This document shows positions 1-13,746 of a stretch of DNA of 64,000 bases, piece after piece. A program made the position numbers and the translations under genes. Numbering within the stretch: the stretch's first letter is position 1; each line of letters opens with the position of its first letter. The notes under the pieces are model-generated. The model was not told where the DNA came from. It saw nothing but the letters and a program-made list of their open reading frames with translations, and ran no database searches. The DNA is from Omphalotus guepiniiformis (taxonomy: Eukaryota > Basidiomycota > Agaricomycetes > Agaricales > Omphalotaceae). The stretch spans positions 1,426,001 to 1,490,000 of the forward strand of contig JAQOOI010000064.1 in the NCBI GenBank assembly GCA_028554645.1, given 5' to 3'.

Positions 1-13
1 AACAGAAACTCAC

Positions 14-151
14 ATCTTTGTGAGCCTCTCGGTTCAAAGACAGCATCCATACAAGAATGGGGCAGTCATGAGATGGCGCAGGGTGTGCGGCTGGTGTTGG
101 GGTGTGGGAGGTTGAGGAAGAGGAAGAAGCAGTTGCCTCTGGGTTTGCCAT
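14..151 (-). CDS. 5' exon of an unidentified gene, cut by window edge
   Basis: An ATG on the minus strand at 149-151 opens 46 codons rich in Ser, Thr, Pro and Ala, followed by a less biased stretch ending in LNREAHKD. The reading frame then meets a good donor (GTGAG, plus-strand CTCAC at 9-13), so this looks like a first exon whose gene continues off the left edge. It lies downstream of the formin in the same orientation. I do not recognise the product. The low-complexity start and clean donor support an exon, but with only one exon visible the call is tentative. Confidence 0.45.
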
Positions 152-463
152 TGAGCAACCTACGTAGACTTGAAATGTTAGAAAGGTTAACGAGAGTTCA
201 TCGTAAGTTTTATACATTTACCAGATTTCGCCACTAGAAAATCAACAGCCTCTTAATTGTCTTTGCTTGGCTACATACCCTGCCACTTTTCGAACGGCCC
301 GATTTCGCCGGCGGTCCAACGTGTTATTTCATTGAACTGAATGCATAACAGTACAGATGAGCTGTAAGATATATATATCGAGAAAGCTAAGGAAAGCAAT
401 GCAATACAGATACAGATAATAATGTAAAACGAGGGCAAATAGCAATGATTGGTGGCAATGCGG
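152..463. other. Formin 3' flank and upstream region of the edge gene
   Basis: This gap of about 310 bases separates the formin stop codon from the start of the left-edge gene. It is AT-rich with short TA repeats near 369-378 and must hold the formin 3' UTR and the promoter of the edge gene. I see no reading frame or structured element in it. Confidence 0.5.
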
Positions 464-3400
464 TTACATCGTGTCTGCAGAGGTCGCAGCTTCAGCTTCT
501 GGTTCAGTGTCTGGCTCCAATTCGTTAACGAGCGGTGAAGCAGGGCTCCGCGTTTCTAGAGCACCTTCCGACGGTACTTCAATCCTACGTCTCCTCCTTC
601 TTGTGGGATTGCTCGGCGCTGTGGCTGCAGGTGAAGGTGTTGGGGCCACGAAACCATTCGATTGCAGCTGAGCCAGCATATCGCGTGCAATGTCAGCCGT
701 GTCTCCAGATGCATTACTATCTAGATTGAGCGAAAGCGGGACAGCCGGTCTGGACTGTGCACTTGATACTGCACCTCTTGCTCGTCGTGTTTTCCTTGTA
801 ACAGTATCCCCGTTCCGCAGTTTCTCTAGCAGATTATCAAGGACTGCGTCGTCTTCATTATTCATCGAAGCTTCAAGAGCTCTTTCGCGGTTCGCTTTCG
901 CTTCCTCCGCCGCTTGTTTACGCTTCTCAACTGCGAGACGCTCTTCAGCGGCAGTCTGGTTATCAGATTTGCATTTCTGTAGATCAAACAATGAGCAACC
1001 ATAGCAAAACCGTTTAAATAGAGCAAACAGACTTTATATGAGGTAACGAATGTCTTGAAGATTCCATAGAATTCGGCTGACGACATGTTCTTATCGTCTT
1101 CCCCGTAGTACTTGATCACTTCAGCGAATGTAGTATCTGCGGAATTGACACCATCCACGAGATCTTCGACTTGTACGTTGGCTTTCTTCACAAAGGCCCA
1201 CATTTTCTTGCCGTATTGACCCATCTGGTCAACATCGGCAAAATGATCAGCGAGCTCGCCACGAATACGCTTCAGACCGTCTTTGAGATCGGCGAGCCCC
1301 TTACGGAGCTCTTGCAGGTTAACTCGATTCGCGATGGCTGACGTCAGACGCCAATTAACAGAGTGACAATTTTCTTCTCACCTCGATAGGCTTCTGCAGG
1401 CTTGGCTAATTCCTCCAAGAAATCTTCCATGTCCGGGAAATGTTTCGCGACCGTCCTCTCGAGGAAATGTAACAAGGTAGTGTTGTTTACCGATTTTGTA
1501 TCCACCAACTACTCCATTTCGAATTAGAGATATGCTCTGCAAAGTAGAATCGACGAACCTTGTTGACACTGCTTACACGGAATCCAAAAGCGCCACCCTT
1601 GATACCAGTACCGTTCATATAATTACCGACAAGTAGAATAAGCTAGAATTATGGCGTTTACATCAACGCTCAGACGATTTGTGATTGAGAACGTACGCTC
1701 AGTAGTTCCTTGAACAATTTGGCATTCAGCAAAGCGTTACCGGCTTCAGTTAATTTCCGTGCACCCTGAACAAAACCGCTTTCGTTAGCCCAAGGCTTAT
1801 TGTGCAACATAGAGAAAGACCACCGTCGTCGAGCAGCATCCAACGCTCTTCGAATGCACATTGATACAGCATTCCTTCAATACGAGGCGCGAGACGGTTG
1901 ATTTGAATTAACTTGACCATGAGCCGATCCGCAGGATGCAGTTCGGCCAGTTCACTTGGTTCCGAGCTTCGATAAACGTTGAGTTTACCGACCTAAAGCA
2001 GCCACGCTATTAAAAAGACCTAAGAACACGACAAAACTAAAGAATACCTGTTCTGGTGAAGGCAAGACTCGTTTCAACTCGCTTAAGAAGACTTGTGTAC
2101 ACAAATCTCGATCAAAGTTTTCAATTCTTCGGGCTATTTCTTCAGGTTCGAGCTTCTTGACACCTTGAATGAGAATTTCTAGAACAAGTCCTGTCACGGT
2201 AAAAATATCGCTGGACTACAAGGATTATCTTACCAACACGCTTCTTTGTCTCAGTGTCGAGTACACTCTTAAGTTCCGCGCGCTTTTGACGAGCTAGGAA
2301 ATGTCAATGCGGTTACATTAATCAAGAAGAAGAGTCATACCCATTAAATTGATGACAAGTTGCTTGGCCTTGAAATCTTCCTCCATTTCAGACCACACAC
2401 CGTCGTTCTTCAGAATCTGCATCATTTCCTCTTCCTTCTGCGGCTGCTCGTCTCGCCAAACGGTCTTTGCAACCTGCTGTTGAGGAAGTTTGTCCCATTG
2501 CAGCTGTTTCATTTTTATACTGGGCGTGATAGGGAGGTCTTTCCGAGCGGAAAGCAGCATGTTGGCGCCCAGAAGCATGGATGTGCGTGCCGAGTTGGGG
2601 TTACTAGAGCCAGATCCAGGTAAGGGAGGTGGTGGCGGTGGTGCAGGTGACCCTGTCAGTGAAGACGAAGCAGACGAGGCAGCAGAGAAAATGCCCTTAA
2701 ATCCGACCGGAGGTGGTGGTGGTGGTGGTGGCGGCGGCGGCGGTACACCACCCATAAAGAAACCGGGAGGCGGCGGTGGAGGTGGGGGCGGAGGGGGCGG
2801 GGGCGGAAGTGGGGGAGGTGGGGGCGGGGCACCGTCGGCGGCCTGCGCATCGACAGAAGGAGAAGGCGAAGAATCTGACTCGTCGGAAGGAAGACCCTGA
2901 CGTTTGGCAAGAAGATGCCTGCTCAGTTGTTCAGCCAAGGATCCGGGCACAGGTATATTAGAGCCCTCAGAGCTCACAGAAGTGGGTATTGTGTCGTCCG
3001 TCGATGGTCGTGTCGAATTATCATTATCGTTATCATTATCGTCATCACTACCTTCATCACTATCCTCCCCATCAGGGCGAGTCACATCTTCAGTGTTACC
3101 AAGAGGAGGGGAAAGAAGATCAGTGGTTTTGAAGGTGCCTATTAACGGAGCACGGGTACGTCGTGGTGACCCTCTAATGCTACGCGAGCTAGCCATAGGT
3201 CCTTCACGCGGCGAATACTTGTGAAATTCATTTGAATTCAAAATGGCGCAAATGAAGAAAAAGACTAAAAGCTTACCACTGTCACGCCAGCTGACATCTG
3301 TTGCTGTATTTGTTCTTCAGCATGAGCGTCCTCGGCATCCATGAATTGAGAATCGCGACCAGCCTCGTCAAGTTGACCGTTCTTCCTCGTTGATCTCTTT

Positions 3401-5949
3401 CCACTGATAGCATTTGATCCACGTCTGAGCGAAGACTTGTTAGGTGTAGCATCAGCGTCTTCCTCCTCCTCCTCCTCCTCCTCTTGCTCCTCACCGTCAC
3501 CGTCACCGTCAACCCCCTTCTTCCTCTTCTTTTTCTTCTTTCGCTCAGTTGCATCTCTACCCTCCAGAATATCAATGGTTCTCGTCCGTTGAAATTGTTT
3601 CTCTAATGTCTGCACCAAAGTCTTGCGGTCCATAGCGCCTGAGGTTGTGTCTAGAATGGTATCGACGCCCTTTCCAACCTCCTTGAGCATCCTGAACAAC
3701 TCCATAATCTGTGCTTCAAGCTGATCAATCTGCTCCTCAAACCCAGCCCTTTGTGTCTCCAATTGGCCCTGCAACCGAGCCGTGTTTTCTCGCGACACAA
3801 TCAACTTTTGCTCCATACGCATCAACTCGTCTTTGAGCTTGCCAACAAGCCCTTCCCCGCCTTGTGCAACTTCATCTTCGAGTGCTTCCTTTTCGAGCTT
3901 GAGTCTGAGAGCTTCTGCACGAGCTTTCTGAGCCTCATCTTCGACAGCTTGATACCGATCAGCCTCGTTGAACTGGGCAATGATACGTTCTACAGAATGC
4001 CCAAACCGTTGTTCCGCGCCAGCGAGCTTCTTGTCCATGACAACGTCGGTGACCACGGAGTCGATGAGACGATAATAATGCACCATGGGCAACCCCTCCT
4101 CACGTATGAGCAACAGATGCTGCATTGTGGAAAGAAAGTAGTCCTGGGCTTTGGTGTCGGCAATCTTAGAATAAATGGCATTGTAAACGTCTTGAGGATT
4201 ATTCATATCTCGAAGGATCTCCTGGTCGACTCGCTCTCGTAGCCGGCTCTCGTCTTCATCAAGTATCTCTTGTAGCTGGCGAAGCTTATTGTCAATGTTG
4301 GGGACCTTAAATTCATGAAGCAGAGCGAATATGCGATGGAGGCCAGCCGCCTCCATCTGGGAGCGATGATGGATACGGAGGTCGAGGTCATCGACAAACT
4401 CAAGCATGCCGCCGATGAGAATTATGTTGGATAGCTAAAACAAACACCTTGAGGATATGCATTAGCGTGAGATCATACAAGTATCGTACCGCATAGTCAT
4501 TCAAATTGACATCGATACCTCCCAACCTCTTTACATCTTCACTGGCACCAACGAGACTGCCCATCTTTCCTCTGCCGGCGAGGGTCTGTTCAAACGATTT
4601 GAACCAATAGTCGTATGGACCACCATCTTCGTTGTTGGACGAGCTGAGAGTTTCCAATGCTGAGATGACGAGAGGTTGCACTTGACCTTCATTGTAATAT
4701 GTGAAAAAGGAAAGAATATCGAGGATAAGCTTTCGCGTGGGTATATGAGGACTGTTTAATGAGGATGCGACTTGGGTGACGATCAGAGGATGCTCGAGAG
4801 CGTTATTTGCAGCTTGCTATCAAGAAAAATTCAGGGACCAAGGCATCGCTGAAGAGAAATAGCAAGCGCACTTGATTGTTCAGTATCTGCTTTAGACATT
4901 TGGCGATTTCACATTCAAGCTGAATGTCATTTTCTCGCCTTGAAGAACCCTTTCTACTGATATGATTGAGGGTCTGCGCAAGTACAGACGTGCCTTGTAT
5001 GTCAACAAACTGCTTGAACCAGCTAAAAGGGCGCGGGCATTGGTACGAGCAGAGAATGCAATTGAGACACTCACTTGATGTCTCTGCTTCGCAACGAAAC
5101 AAGCAGACTTCCGGCCTGCTTTGGAGTGATTGTCTTCTCCAAAAACTTCTTGACATACCACTCGGGCGTTTGGAGTAGAATGGCAGCAGGCTGACCTGTC
5201 TCGTTCTGTCTCCTGGTCTGTTCGTCCTTGGCGTTTTCCTCCTTCATCCGAATATGCCAGTCGCTCTTGACGAGGTTCCACTTTTGATCTACCGGGAGAG
5301 ACACTTCCCCGAGAGCCCGGGTAGATTTGACTTGCTCAAACAGCGCCTCAATCTCCTCATCGGACGGCCGGGGAATCTCAAACTCATCGAGGTGGCCCTG
5401 ATTGCGATGGGGGTGGTACATATGGGAGATATAGGAGTGAAGGGAGCCACCGTCTGAGGGGGCGATGGACTGGGCGTATTTAGATGTACGGTTGGTGTCG
5501 GAACGAGTGGACATGCCAGAGACTGGTCTGACGGTTGCGGAAGGAGAAGTAGCAGGTAGATGACCAAAATCTGACATATTTGGGCTACGAGTATTGGTAG
5601 AAGAAGCTTCACTGCGACGAGCCGAAGATGACTTTGTGTAGAGGGTAGAAGACTCGGAAGTACTGGGAGAAACAGGACGAGCTGGAGACGCGTGATATTG
5701 ATCATAGGCTCGTTCACGGTCTGCCCTGGAGCGCTGCATAGCGAACTTGTTGAGTTCTGTGCCATTTGAGGTCAAAGTTGGGTTCGTGATGGGTGCAGAG
5801 ATGAAACCAGCGGAACGATTGACTGGAAGAGGAGACCTGGGTGAAGGAGCGAGCTTGTCGTAGGGTACAGAGGACTCTGCGAGCTCTGTTGCATTTGAGA
5901 TGCTCAGCTGGCGTGTCTTGGGCCTCTTTCGTCCAAAGATGCTTTCCAT
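464..5949 (-). CDS. Formin (FH1-FH2 actin nucleator, Bni1/SepA type)
   Basis: Formins nucleate and elongate unbranched actin filaments at growth tips and septa, usually under Rho GTPase control. The multi-exon gene starts at 5949 (MESIFGRKRPK) and stops with TAA at 464-466, giving roughly 1,650 residues. In order I see a Ser-rich leader, a GTPase-binding/FH3 region (exons about 5400-4200), a long coiled coil with an acidic Glu run (about 4000-3450), a proline-rich FH1 of several poly-Pro runs (about 2600-2850), and an FH2 domain opening with MKQLQWDKLP (about 2540) and running to about 1000. The C-terminus has an autoregulatory (DAD-like) segment, LLEKLRNGD followed by basic residues. This order is that of Rho-regulated diaphanous-type formins. 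The myosin V gene lies just upstream on the same strand, 142 bases away. Identity is secure; exact splice sites are not all resolved. Confidence 0.95.
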
Positions 5950-6091
5950 GAACGGAGGTCGCTAACAAGTCAATTCCTGAATGATATACATTACGTAATA
6001 TATCCTTCATCCCAATACACTAAGTAATTTTAAAACAAAATGGACTGTATCGAGAGGTATACTAGATTAGAAAGAACACTATCCATTTTAT

Positions 6092-9000
6092 TTATGATAC
6101 CAATGCTGCCAGTCGTCGGAGATGTGACACGTTCAAGTACGCCGGTACATACGTCTCCAGCCCAGACACGTCTCGGGGCAGCGGCAGTTCGTATGCTCCC
6201 ACTTCCTCCGTCTCTGGTGACAGCAGAAGATGGTCGTTGCGATCGTTGGCTTGCACCCTAGATGCGACTACTCGTAATATTTCTGGCGAGATTGGGTTCT
6301 GCAATTCGCCAGGGTCAGCAACGTTGATCAGTACCTTCGTTGCACACGTACCTCATAATCTGCTACGTAGTAATTCGTACACATGCGCTGTATCTGCATA
6401 GGACTTAACATCCAGCAAACGTCGTAAATAATCTCAATGTCAGCCGCGGTAGCCTGTTCTCCAAGTGTCAGGGTTGTCACTCAGAAACGTCAAGAGGCGG
6501 TACCCACCTTCTTCAGCTGCAATAGTTTGGTGGCCTGCATCAAATGCTCCAGCTGAAGCGTGCCCTCTGGCATGTCATGAGATTTACACCATTCCTCAAT
6601 GCGAGTGATGTTGTACTGAATTTGCATAGCTGGTGCGCGCACCTTCGTTAGTCTCCCTGGTTACAAGTTAAATCACCTCCACTCACCTCGTTTCCACGAA
6701 GAAAAGTTCCGTCTCATCAACAAGTCGTTAAAGCTCGTAACACCGATCAACTTCAAGAGCTCCGTGACTACCTGCTGTACCACAGACTCCTCCATGTAAT
6801 AGCTCCTCAAACTCTTCCACACCTTATTCAACAAGTTCAGAATATCATCCATGCTATAAGCTGGTTGGCTGTTGGCATTCAAAAGACGGTTGAACAGACG
6901 TCCTCCACCATCACTCGTTGTGAACCCAGGTAGAGATTGACTTTCAATAAGTGCCGGAATCACCATCTTTGATAGCTTCTTCTTTGTTTCCAACATCCAG
7001 GTGTGGTAGATGTTGTACTCCAGACTATCCAAATCGTGTTTGACCACAGAAACAAGTCGCTCATAGTCATTCCAGTCGAACGAACGCACAGAGTTTTCTT
7101 CCCCTGGACCGATGCCCTGTAGCATGTCACTTTCTGCAACGCAAATGAACGATAGCATTTCATGCACGTTGGAAAGCCAGAAAATGCCTGGGATAATCGC
7201 GTCTTCGCTAGTAAAGGACTGTTAATAGCTTTAGCAAGATGTAAATACACGGCGGAGGAGATGGGCTTTACCATGACATGCGCCTGAATAGTCTGCATGA
7301 CATTCGCGAGGAACCTCTCGCTCTCCGGAATGAGTCCATACTTCCACATCTCATTTGTGACCAAGCTAATAAGATTCGCCGGGAATAAAATTTCTTTGAC
7401 CGCCGACGGGTTAGTGAGACTAGGCGCCGGAATCTTGAGCCCTCTAATTAGTCCGTCCAAAACGTCCTCGTCCAAACGCTTGATGTCCTGCATTAATCGA
7501 ATCTTTTCCTCCGCTGGATCATCATCTCGAATACCAGGTAAACCGTTCTGGTGGAATCTGAGGTAGTTGTCTTCCCCATTGTATGCCACAGAGACTGCAC
7601 GAGGATTCATCGCTTGCGTTCTCTTGACATCAATCATGATCTCGTCCGCTGACGTTCGGTTGTCAGGAGGAGGAAGTGCATATACGCCTGCTGAACTGTG
7701 CCTCCGTTGGTGCCTCTGAGTTTGTGCAGAAAGATTGCCGTTCGGAACACCGTTGGAGGCATCGCCCAGATTGAGTTTAGGTGCGAATGTAGGTGATAAC
7801 GGAGGTTCAATCCGAGCTCCTCTGGTGAGCGTGTTCAAGGCGTTCGATCTGTTCAGCTGCTCTCGCAAGCTGCTTACTTCGTTCTTGAGCGTCAAAATAA
7901 CTGAACTGTCCTCCTGGTTCCTAGCGGGCGCAGCGTTGATTGCTTGTTGCTGTTGCTCCAGTTGAGTAGACTTCGCCATGAGCTCATCCGTCAATCTCTG
8001 TATCACTTCCTCCTTCTCTACCGCCTTCCCCAGCGCCTCTTCTAGCTTCTTCTCCGTCTCTGCCTTGGCTGACAGCAGCTCATCTCTCCGCGATATTTCT
8101 GATTCTGCATTTTGCAGTGAGATTTGCAACTGTCGGGCCCTTGTGTCTGCTTCCTCGTGACGGAGGACCCACTGCTGGAGCTGCTGCTCGAGTTCCGAAA
8201 GCTTGCCCTGAAGTTCCTTCCTTTCCTCAGTCCGTTTCTGTAGCGTTTGAGTGAGCTCAACCACTTTGTTCTCCAACTTGTACGAGATCTCCTTGAATTT
8301 AGAGACCGAACGGGCCTCTTGCCTCAAGAGCTTGAGTTGCTTGCGCGCCAGCCGACGTCGTACGCATGACTGCAGGTAGACGACACGCTTGACGTCGGAG
8401 CGGAAGACACGCCGCGACGACCTACAATCAATTACTAAGTCGGGCGTAGATGAAATTCCATCTAAACACGTACAATCCGCGGAATAGGCTCTGAAGCAAA
8501 GTGGCAGCCTGTGCACTTCGATTGGTTCGGTATAGTTTTCTGGTCTGTGCGCCACGAATGCCTAGAAAAAGGCATGTGAGCTATCGACCAATACACACTA
8601 GAAGAAACTGACGGCTTTGAAGGAGTGTAACAGAACGCCGGGTGTCCAGAAGTATCTTTCGCTGCACAAAACGCCTGACAGCCTTCTGCAGACGCACAGC
8701 TATAGTCTCCCGGCGCATATACTCTACCAATCTTTTTGCCATGATACCTCGCCACCAGGTTTGTATCTTAATGGTAGCTTTCCGCAGCTCCTGATACTTC
8801 TTCACAGCCATACGCCTTCGCATATTCTTCTGGACAACAGTGACCATAGCGTTGAGCCTGTTGGAACGAAGAGACTCCAACGCGGCAAGCATACCAGCTC
8901 GGAAGAAGATCTTTGTAAGACCATTCTGGTACTTGTCGGGATCATTTATAGTTTGCTCCAAGATTATCGTACACAATTTCCGTAGATCTAGGGATTGTAT

Positions 9001-11762
9001 CATGGGCTGCCAGATCGTGGACGGAACCAGCATGTAGTATCTGGAGAAACTTTTGAATGAACAAATAATATCAGAGAGAGGGGAAAGCTTACCGCTCAGC
9101 AAATTCTTCGTAAATCCATCGAGTGGGATATCCAGCACAACTGATGCGAATAGTTTCCAGAACACCGCATGCGCGAAGTTGCCCCAAAACTTGTTGAGGC
9201 TGGAATTCCCAAGGCCTCTTTGCTTCGTTGGGCTTTATACACCGAATGTAATGCACATTGGTGACACTGAGCGTATCCATGAGCGTGATGAGCGATGCTT
9301 TAAAGATTGATCCTTGGGTCGGCTTCCTTGTAACAAGACCTCCTGGACGCTTTGGCCCGCCAGTACTCGAAGCAGCAGCATTAGAAGGTGGAGCGACCCA
9401 CGACTGGCGCCCAGGGTCAGGAATCACAGATGAGCGACGAGAACCGCCACTACCGGAGTCAGAGACAGCTGGAGAGCCGGCGCTAGGACTGTCGAGAGGT
9501 TTTGTTGACAGGAGGGCTGCATCGAGAACCTCTTTTAAGAAGGGATTCTTCGTGGTGGCCAACAGCGTCATGTGTTCGTCAGGAACAGTATCCCGATTCT
9601 TTTCCAGAAAGCCCTCAACTTCGTATGTGACGTCTAGCGCATAATGAGCTATGGTGAATGCTGAGTTACCAAAACGAGGCTTCTTGAAGACATTCTTATT
9701 CTCAGGTTTTAGAAGCTGCGAGTTCAATTTTTGGAGGAAAGACTGGTCACTTCCTGCTGGTAAACGAGACTCTTCGTCAAGCAATGCGAGGACACCAAGT
9801 TTGCCTTCAATGACATCGATACAAGGCTGATTGTCGGAGAAGTCGATGAACGTCCAGTTGATTTCCTCCTTCACATATTCCTCTTGTTCGAGTTTGAACA
9901 CATGAGAATTGAACTGATAGATGATTGAGCCACAGGACATAGACACCAAACAAAGCGACCAACCTCTTGTTGCAGTTTTTCGTTCGCATAATTAATGCTA
10001 AATTGCTCAAACGAGTTCTACAAATAATGACTGTTAATACGAGGCAAAGTGTGAAACTAAAGGATACTTACCTTCTTGAAATGTTCAAAACCGTAGATAT
10101 CCAAAACACCAATGAACATCTCAGCCCTATCTGCCGCGTCGCCGTTTTCACCCGCCAAACTTTCGTTGACTATCGCCACAAGCCATTCAAACATACACGC
10201 GTAGACAAACTTTGCAACACTGTCACGTACAACAGTGGCTTGTGCCGCGTTCAGGGAGGTCACAATCTTCTCCGAGCGAGTAGTAATCTGCTTTTTGACG
10301 GTCCATTTCTTAAATTCCGCTAGGTTGACTCCGAGGAACCTGGTGGCCAAAAGTAAAGCGGGATCGTTGTCGTCGATCGCCGCATCTGTTCGCATCTGGG
10401 TGACCTTGATGTTACCCAAGTGAAGGAGTGCCGACAACAACCGGAAAACCGCCCACTGCTTCTCTACGCTGATGCCAACTGTCGAAAGTGCCTGCTGAGT
10501 TGCCCGGAACTCCTCCGCATCATCAACGCCGGCGATGGGAGTGGAGGAAGGACCGCCTTGCTTGAGATAGTGGAATTTGGTGATATCTGTGTCCAAGCCA
10601 AGGTCCTTTCGTTCTTTTAGTGGTGCGCCTGCGCATAGTTGATAGAAAATATGATAATTCCTTTCCGTCAAGGGTTGAAAAACGATCCTGGACCGTTCAA
10701 GTAGATACGTTCTAATTCGCGCACCGACGATTTCTTGCTGGCCGTCGAACAGAATCTAGGAAATGGATTTAGAAATCAAGTGCAACTGAACTAGCCAACA
10801 CAAACCTGGATATACTTCCCAAAACGAGAAGAATTGTCGTTTCTTGTAGTTTTGGCGTTCCCGAAAGCTTCGAGAATGGGATTGGTGGCAAGAATCTGTC
10901 GCTCTATTTCACTCGAGTCGTCTAGTGAGAGCTTGAGCTTCGCTTTGGAATTAGAGTCGGGAGGGTTCACGGACGCGAGATATCGCATGATAAATTTGGC
11001 CTGAGGTTTACATGTCAGGGGGATATTTTCAATATTTATGGAGTCCAGCTCACTGATTCCGTCTTGCCCGCACCACTACATTCTAGATATGAGAAAGAAA
11101 ACCAAAAATATCGACATATCTGAGTACGGACCTTTCCCCAGAGACGATGATAGTCTGGCCCATACCCTCCTTTCTCATAGCCGTATATGCGTCCTCCGCA
11201 ATCGCAAACAGATGCGGCTCCAAGTCTCCCCTTCGTCTACCAGCATATGCTTGTATGATTTCAGGACCATAGAGCGTGACACGTTGAAAGGGATTGACGG
11301 CAATGAGCACAATACCGCTGTAGGTGTATATACTGTGCTGAGCATAGCGATTACGAATGGTATGGAGTACTGTATGCCAATTTTATGAGCATTCACATGT
11401 ACGAGAGAAGGACTGAGTGCTGGGACTCGTACAGATGGTTCATTCAGATGTGACAGAGTAGCCAAATCATCAGCAGTTTCGAGTAGGGGGGGATTCCGCA
11501 GTGGTGGTAAACCCTCTTTTCCATCCTTTATCTCTTGGACGGTAGTGTCTATTGATATTTCCTTTATTTCGAAGCGGTCAACGTCAATTTGGAATAATAG
11601 CGAGTAGTATAATAGAACTACCTTCCCGCGTTCGTCAATAAAGACGAGCTTGATGGAATCGCCTGCGCCCTTTGTGACGGAGGCGACCTCTCCAGATATC
11701 CAGGCCTGGTCTTTGTCCTCGAACCAGACCCTTGTGCCCTTGCTATAGATGTTCTCCGCCAT
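6092..11762 (-). CDS. Class V myosin (Myo2 type)
   Basis: Myosin V is a dimeric motor that carries vesicles and organelles along actin cables to the hyphal tip. The gene starts at 11762 with an SH3-like N-terminal fold ([18 protein letters not shown]) and ends at 6092 ([10 protein letters not shown]). The motor has LIAVNPFQR, a P-loop spread over two exons (IIVSGE then SGAGKTES, intron between about 11060 and 11130), [13 protein letters not shown] (about 10100) and YIRCIKPNE (about 9240). IQ-type segments ([16 protein letters not shown] and neighbours, about 8850-8330) are followed by a fairly short coiled coil and the cargo-binding DIL domain at the C-terminus. About 1,600 residues, normal for the family. 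The head-to-tail partner is a formin, which fits a shared role in polarised growth. Confidence 0.96.
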
Positions 11763-12300
11763 TGAGGGCTTGAGGAGCAGAAGGGCAGCAACGAGGACTT
11801 GTACTTAATATTTGAGGAGAAACAGTTGTTGTGTCGTGTATGTCACATCCTTTTACAACGCTAACTTGGCCAAAACTGTTCTGCTGCCTCTGGCACAGAA
11901 CTGTCCTCATTCATTGTTATATCGTGTTTCACTATATACATATATATATGTTTCTACTTGAATGAAACCTCTTGTTTTGTTTCGCTGAAAAGAAATCTAA
12001 AATCAAGTTGGATAAAAATTCTCACGGCATCCTATGTATACGCTGAATGCTTAATATTTATTGAATATATGCGTGCTACGCGGTTGTCACTTAAACAAAA
12101 ATACAAATCTCGAAAATAATGTGTTTGTGTCATTTGTCATTTGGAACTGGGCCCATTCCATGACTCGAGGTCGGGCCGCTTCGTCGGAGTATCGATTGGC
12201 ACTTGTATTCCCCCTTTTTAAGTTTTAACCACTTTTTCTCCCGTATCGATCACGCAGATTCTGCAAAGTACAAGTCCTAAACGACTTGTGAGCAGAAGCA
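11763..12300. promoter_or_regulatory. Divergent promoter region, myosin V / ASADH
   Basis: These 538 bases separate two divergently transcribed genes. The region is AT-rich in the middle (TATATATA near 11938-11950) and pyrimidine-rich near 12210-12240 just ahead of the plus-strand gene. I find no reading frame. A TGACTC hexamer at 12161-12166 is listed separately. Confidence 0.5.
12161..12166 (+). promoter_or_regulatory. TGACTC, possible Gcn4/Cpc1 site upstream of ASADH
   Basis: The hexamer TGACTC lies 135 bases before the start codon of the aspartate-semialdehyde dehydrogenase gene. In fungi the amino-acid starvation activator Gcn4/Cpc1 binds TGACTCA, and HOM genes are among its known targets. 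Here the seventh base is G, so the match is partial. A hexamer can arise by chance in half a kilobase, so this is suggestive only. Confidence 0.3.
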
Positions 12301-13591
12301 ATGTCCTCACATTCTTCCAAAATCCTCCCTACGCCTTACTCGCCGCCAAAGAAGATCAAGGTTGGTATCCTCGGTGCAACGGGTACAGTTGGACAGCGGT
12401 TCATCGTGCTCTTATCGACACATCCTTGGTTCGTCATTGAAGTATTAGGTGCAAGTGAGAGAAGCAGTGGCAAGAAGTATCGGGAAGCCGTCAGATGGAA
12501 ACAAGAGATTCCCTTGGGAGGATTGGGGCTTGGTGGGATTGGCACAGGCGACCTGAGTAGTAGTGCGAGTCTCGGGGCCGATGGCAGGGTGGCGGAGCTT
12601 ATTGTGAAAGGCTGCACGCCTGAGGAATTCAAGACCTGCCAACTTGTGTTCAGTGGTCTGGATGCTGAAGTTGCTGGTGACATTGGTAAGGATATATCCT
12701 TCTTTCAATTCTTGGGTATGTCAGTCATGCTCTTCACTAGAATCTGCCTTTCGATCCGCAAATATTCCCCTTTTCTCCAATGCAAAAAATTTTCGTCGGG
12801 ATCCCCACGTACCCCTCATTGTACCTCTTGTCAACCCTTCTCACTTGTCTATCATCCCCCAGCAACAACGGCTCCAGTCACCTCCCCTCTCTAAAGGCTT
12901 CATTGTGACAAACGCAAACTGCTCTACTACGGGTTATGTGATCCCTCTTGCGGCATTAGAAAAGGCCTTTGGACCTATCGAGTCCGTCATGGTCACCACT
13001 ATGCAAGCAATTTCTGGAGCTGGATACCCTGGCGTACCCTCACTAGATATACTTGGGAATGTAGTTCCGTACATTGGAGGCGAGGAAGAGAAGATGGAGT
13101 GGGAAACGTTGAAGATCCTTGGCGGAATCTCAGACTCTGATACCGAGTTTGATTCAGAAGGTACACCACTTAAAACTTTCGATATGCACCAGGCTCCTGG
13201 CAGGCCTGCTCTCCGTGTCAGTGCTGCCTGTAATCGGGTTCCGGTCATCGATGGACACATGGAGTGCGTGTCGGTCAGGTTCCACCGGCGACCCCCACCC
13301 TCCCCACAACAGGTGCGAGAGGCACTATCAGTATTCACGCCGGAAATTCAGAGCCTGGGCTGCCCTTCTGCACCGAGAAAGGCAATTGAAGTGTTTGAAG
13401 AGCCTGACAGACCACAGCCTAGGCTGGACAAGGGTATTCAGGGAGGTGCAGGTGTAAGTGTGGGCCGGGTGCGCCAGTGCCAAGTATTGGACGTTAAATT
13501 TGTGGTGTTGGTGGACAATGTCAGCATCGGAGCGGCGACAAGCAGTATCATAAACGCTGAATACGCAGTACTGAAGGGTGTAATAGTATAG
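12301..13591 (+). CDS. HOM2: Aspartate-semialdehyde dehydrogenase
   Basis: This cytosolic enzyme reduces beta-aspartyl phosphate to aspartate semialdehyde with NADPH, the branch-point step toward methionine, threonine and isoleucine. Two exons, 12301-12685 and 12741-13591, encode 411 residues; the intron is a standard GT-AG one. The N-terminus has the NADP-binding loop [15 protein letters not shown], and the active-site cysteine lies in NANCSTTG. Further conserved blocks are [13 protein letters not shown] and [10 protein letters not shown]. The protein is somewhat longer than usual, apparently from a Gly/Ser-rich insert at about residues 70-95. It is divergent from the myosin gene. Confidence 0.96.
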
Positions 13592-13746
13592 AATCTAATG
13601 TGTTAGTAGAAATTTACTTTTTTGCCGAGTAACTCAAGGACTATGTCCATACTGGGCTATTTGCCAAGCACATATGCAAATGACGCAAGCCAAATCCCTC
13701 CTTAATTCTTTATTTCTTACTTCCATCTTGTTCCGTCTTTTACAAG

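Noticed and set aside
2490..2900. Plus-strand frame rich in Gly runs
   Set aside because: It is the antisense shadow of the poly-proline FH1 region of the formin; no conserved motif of its own.
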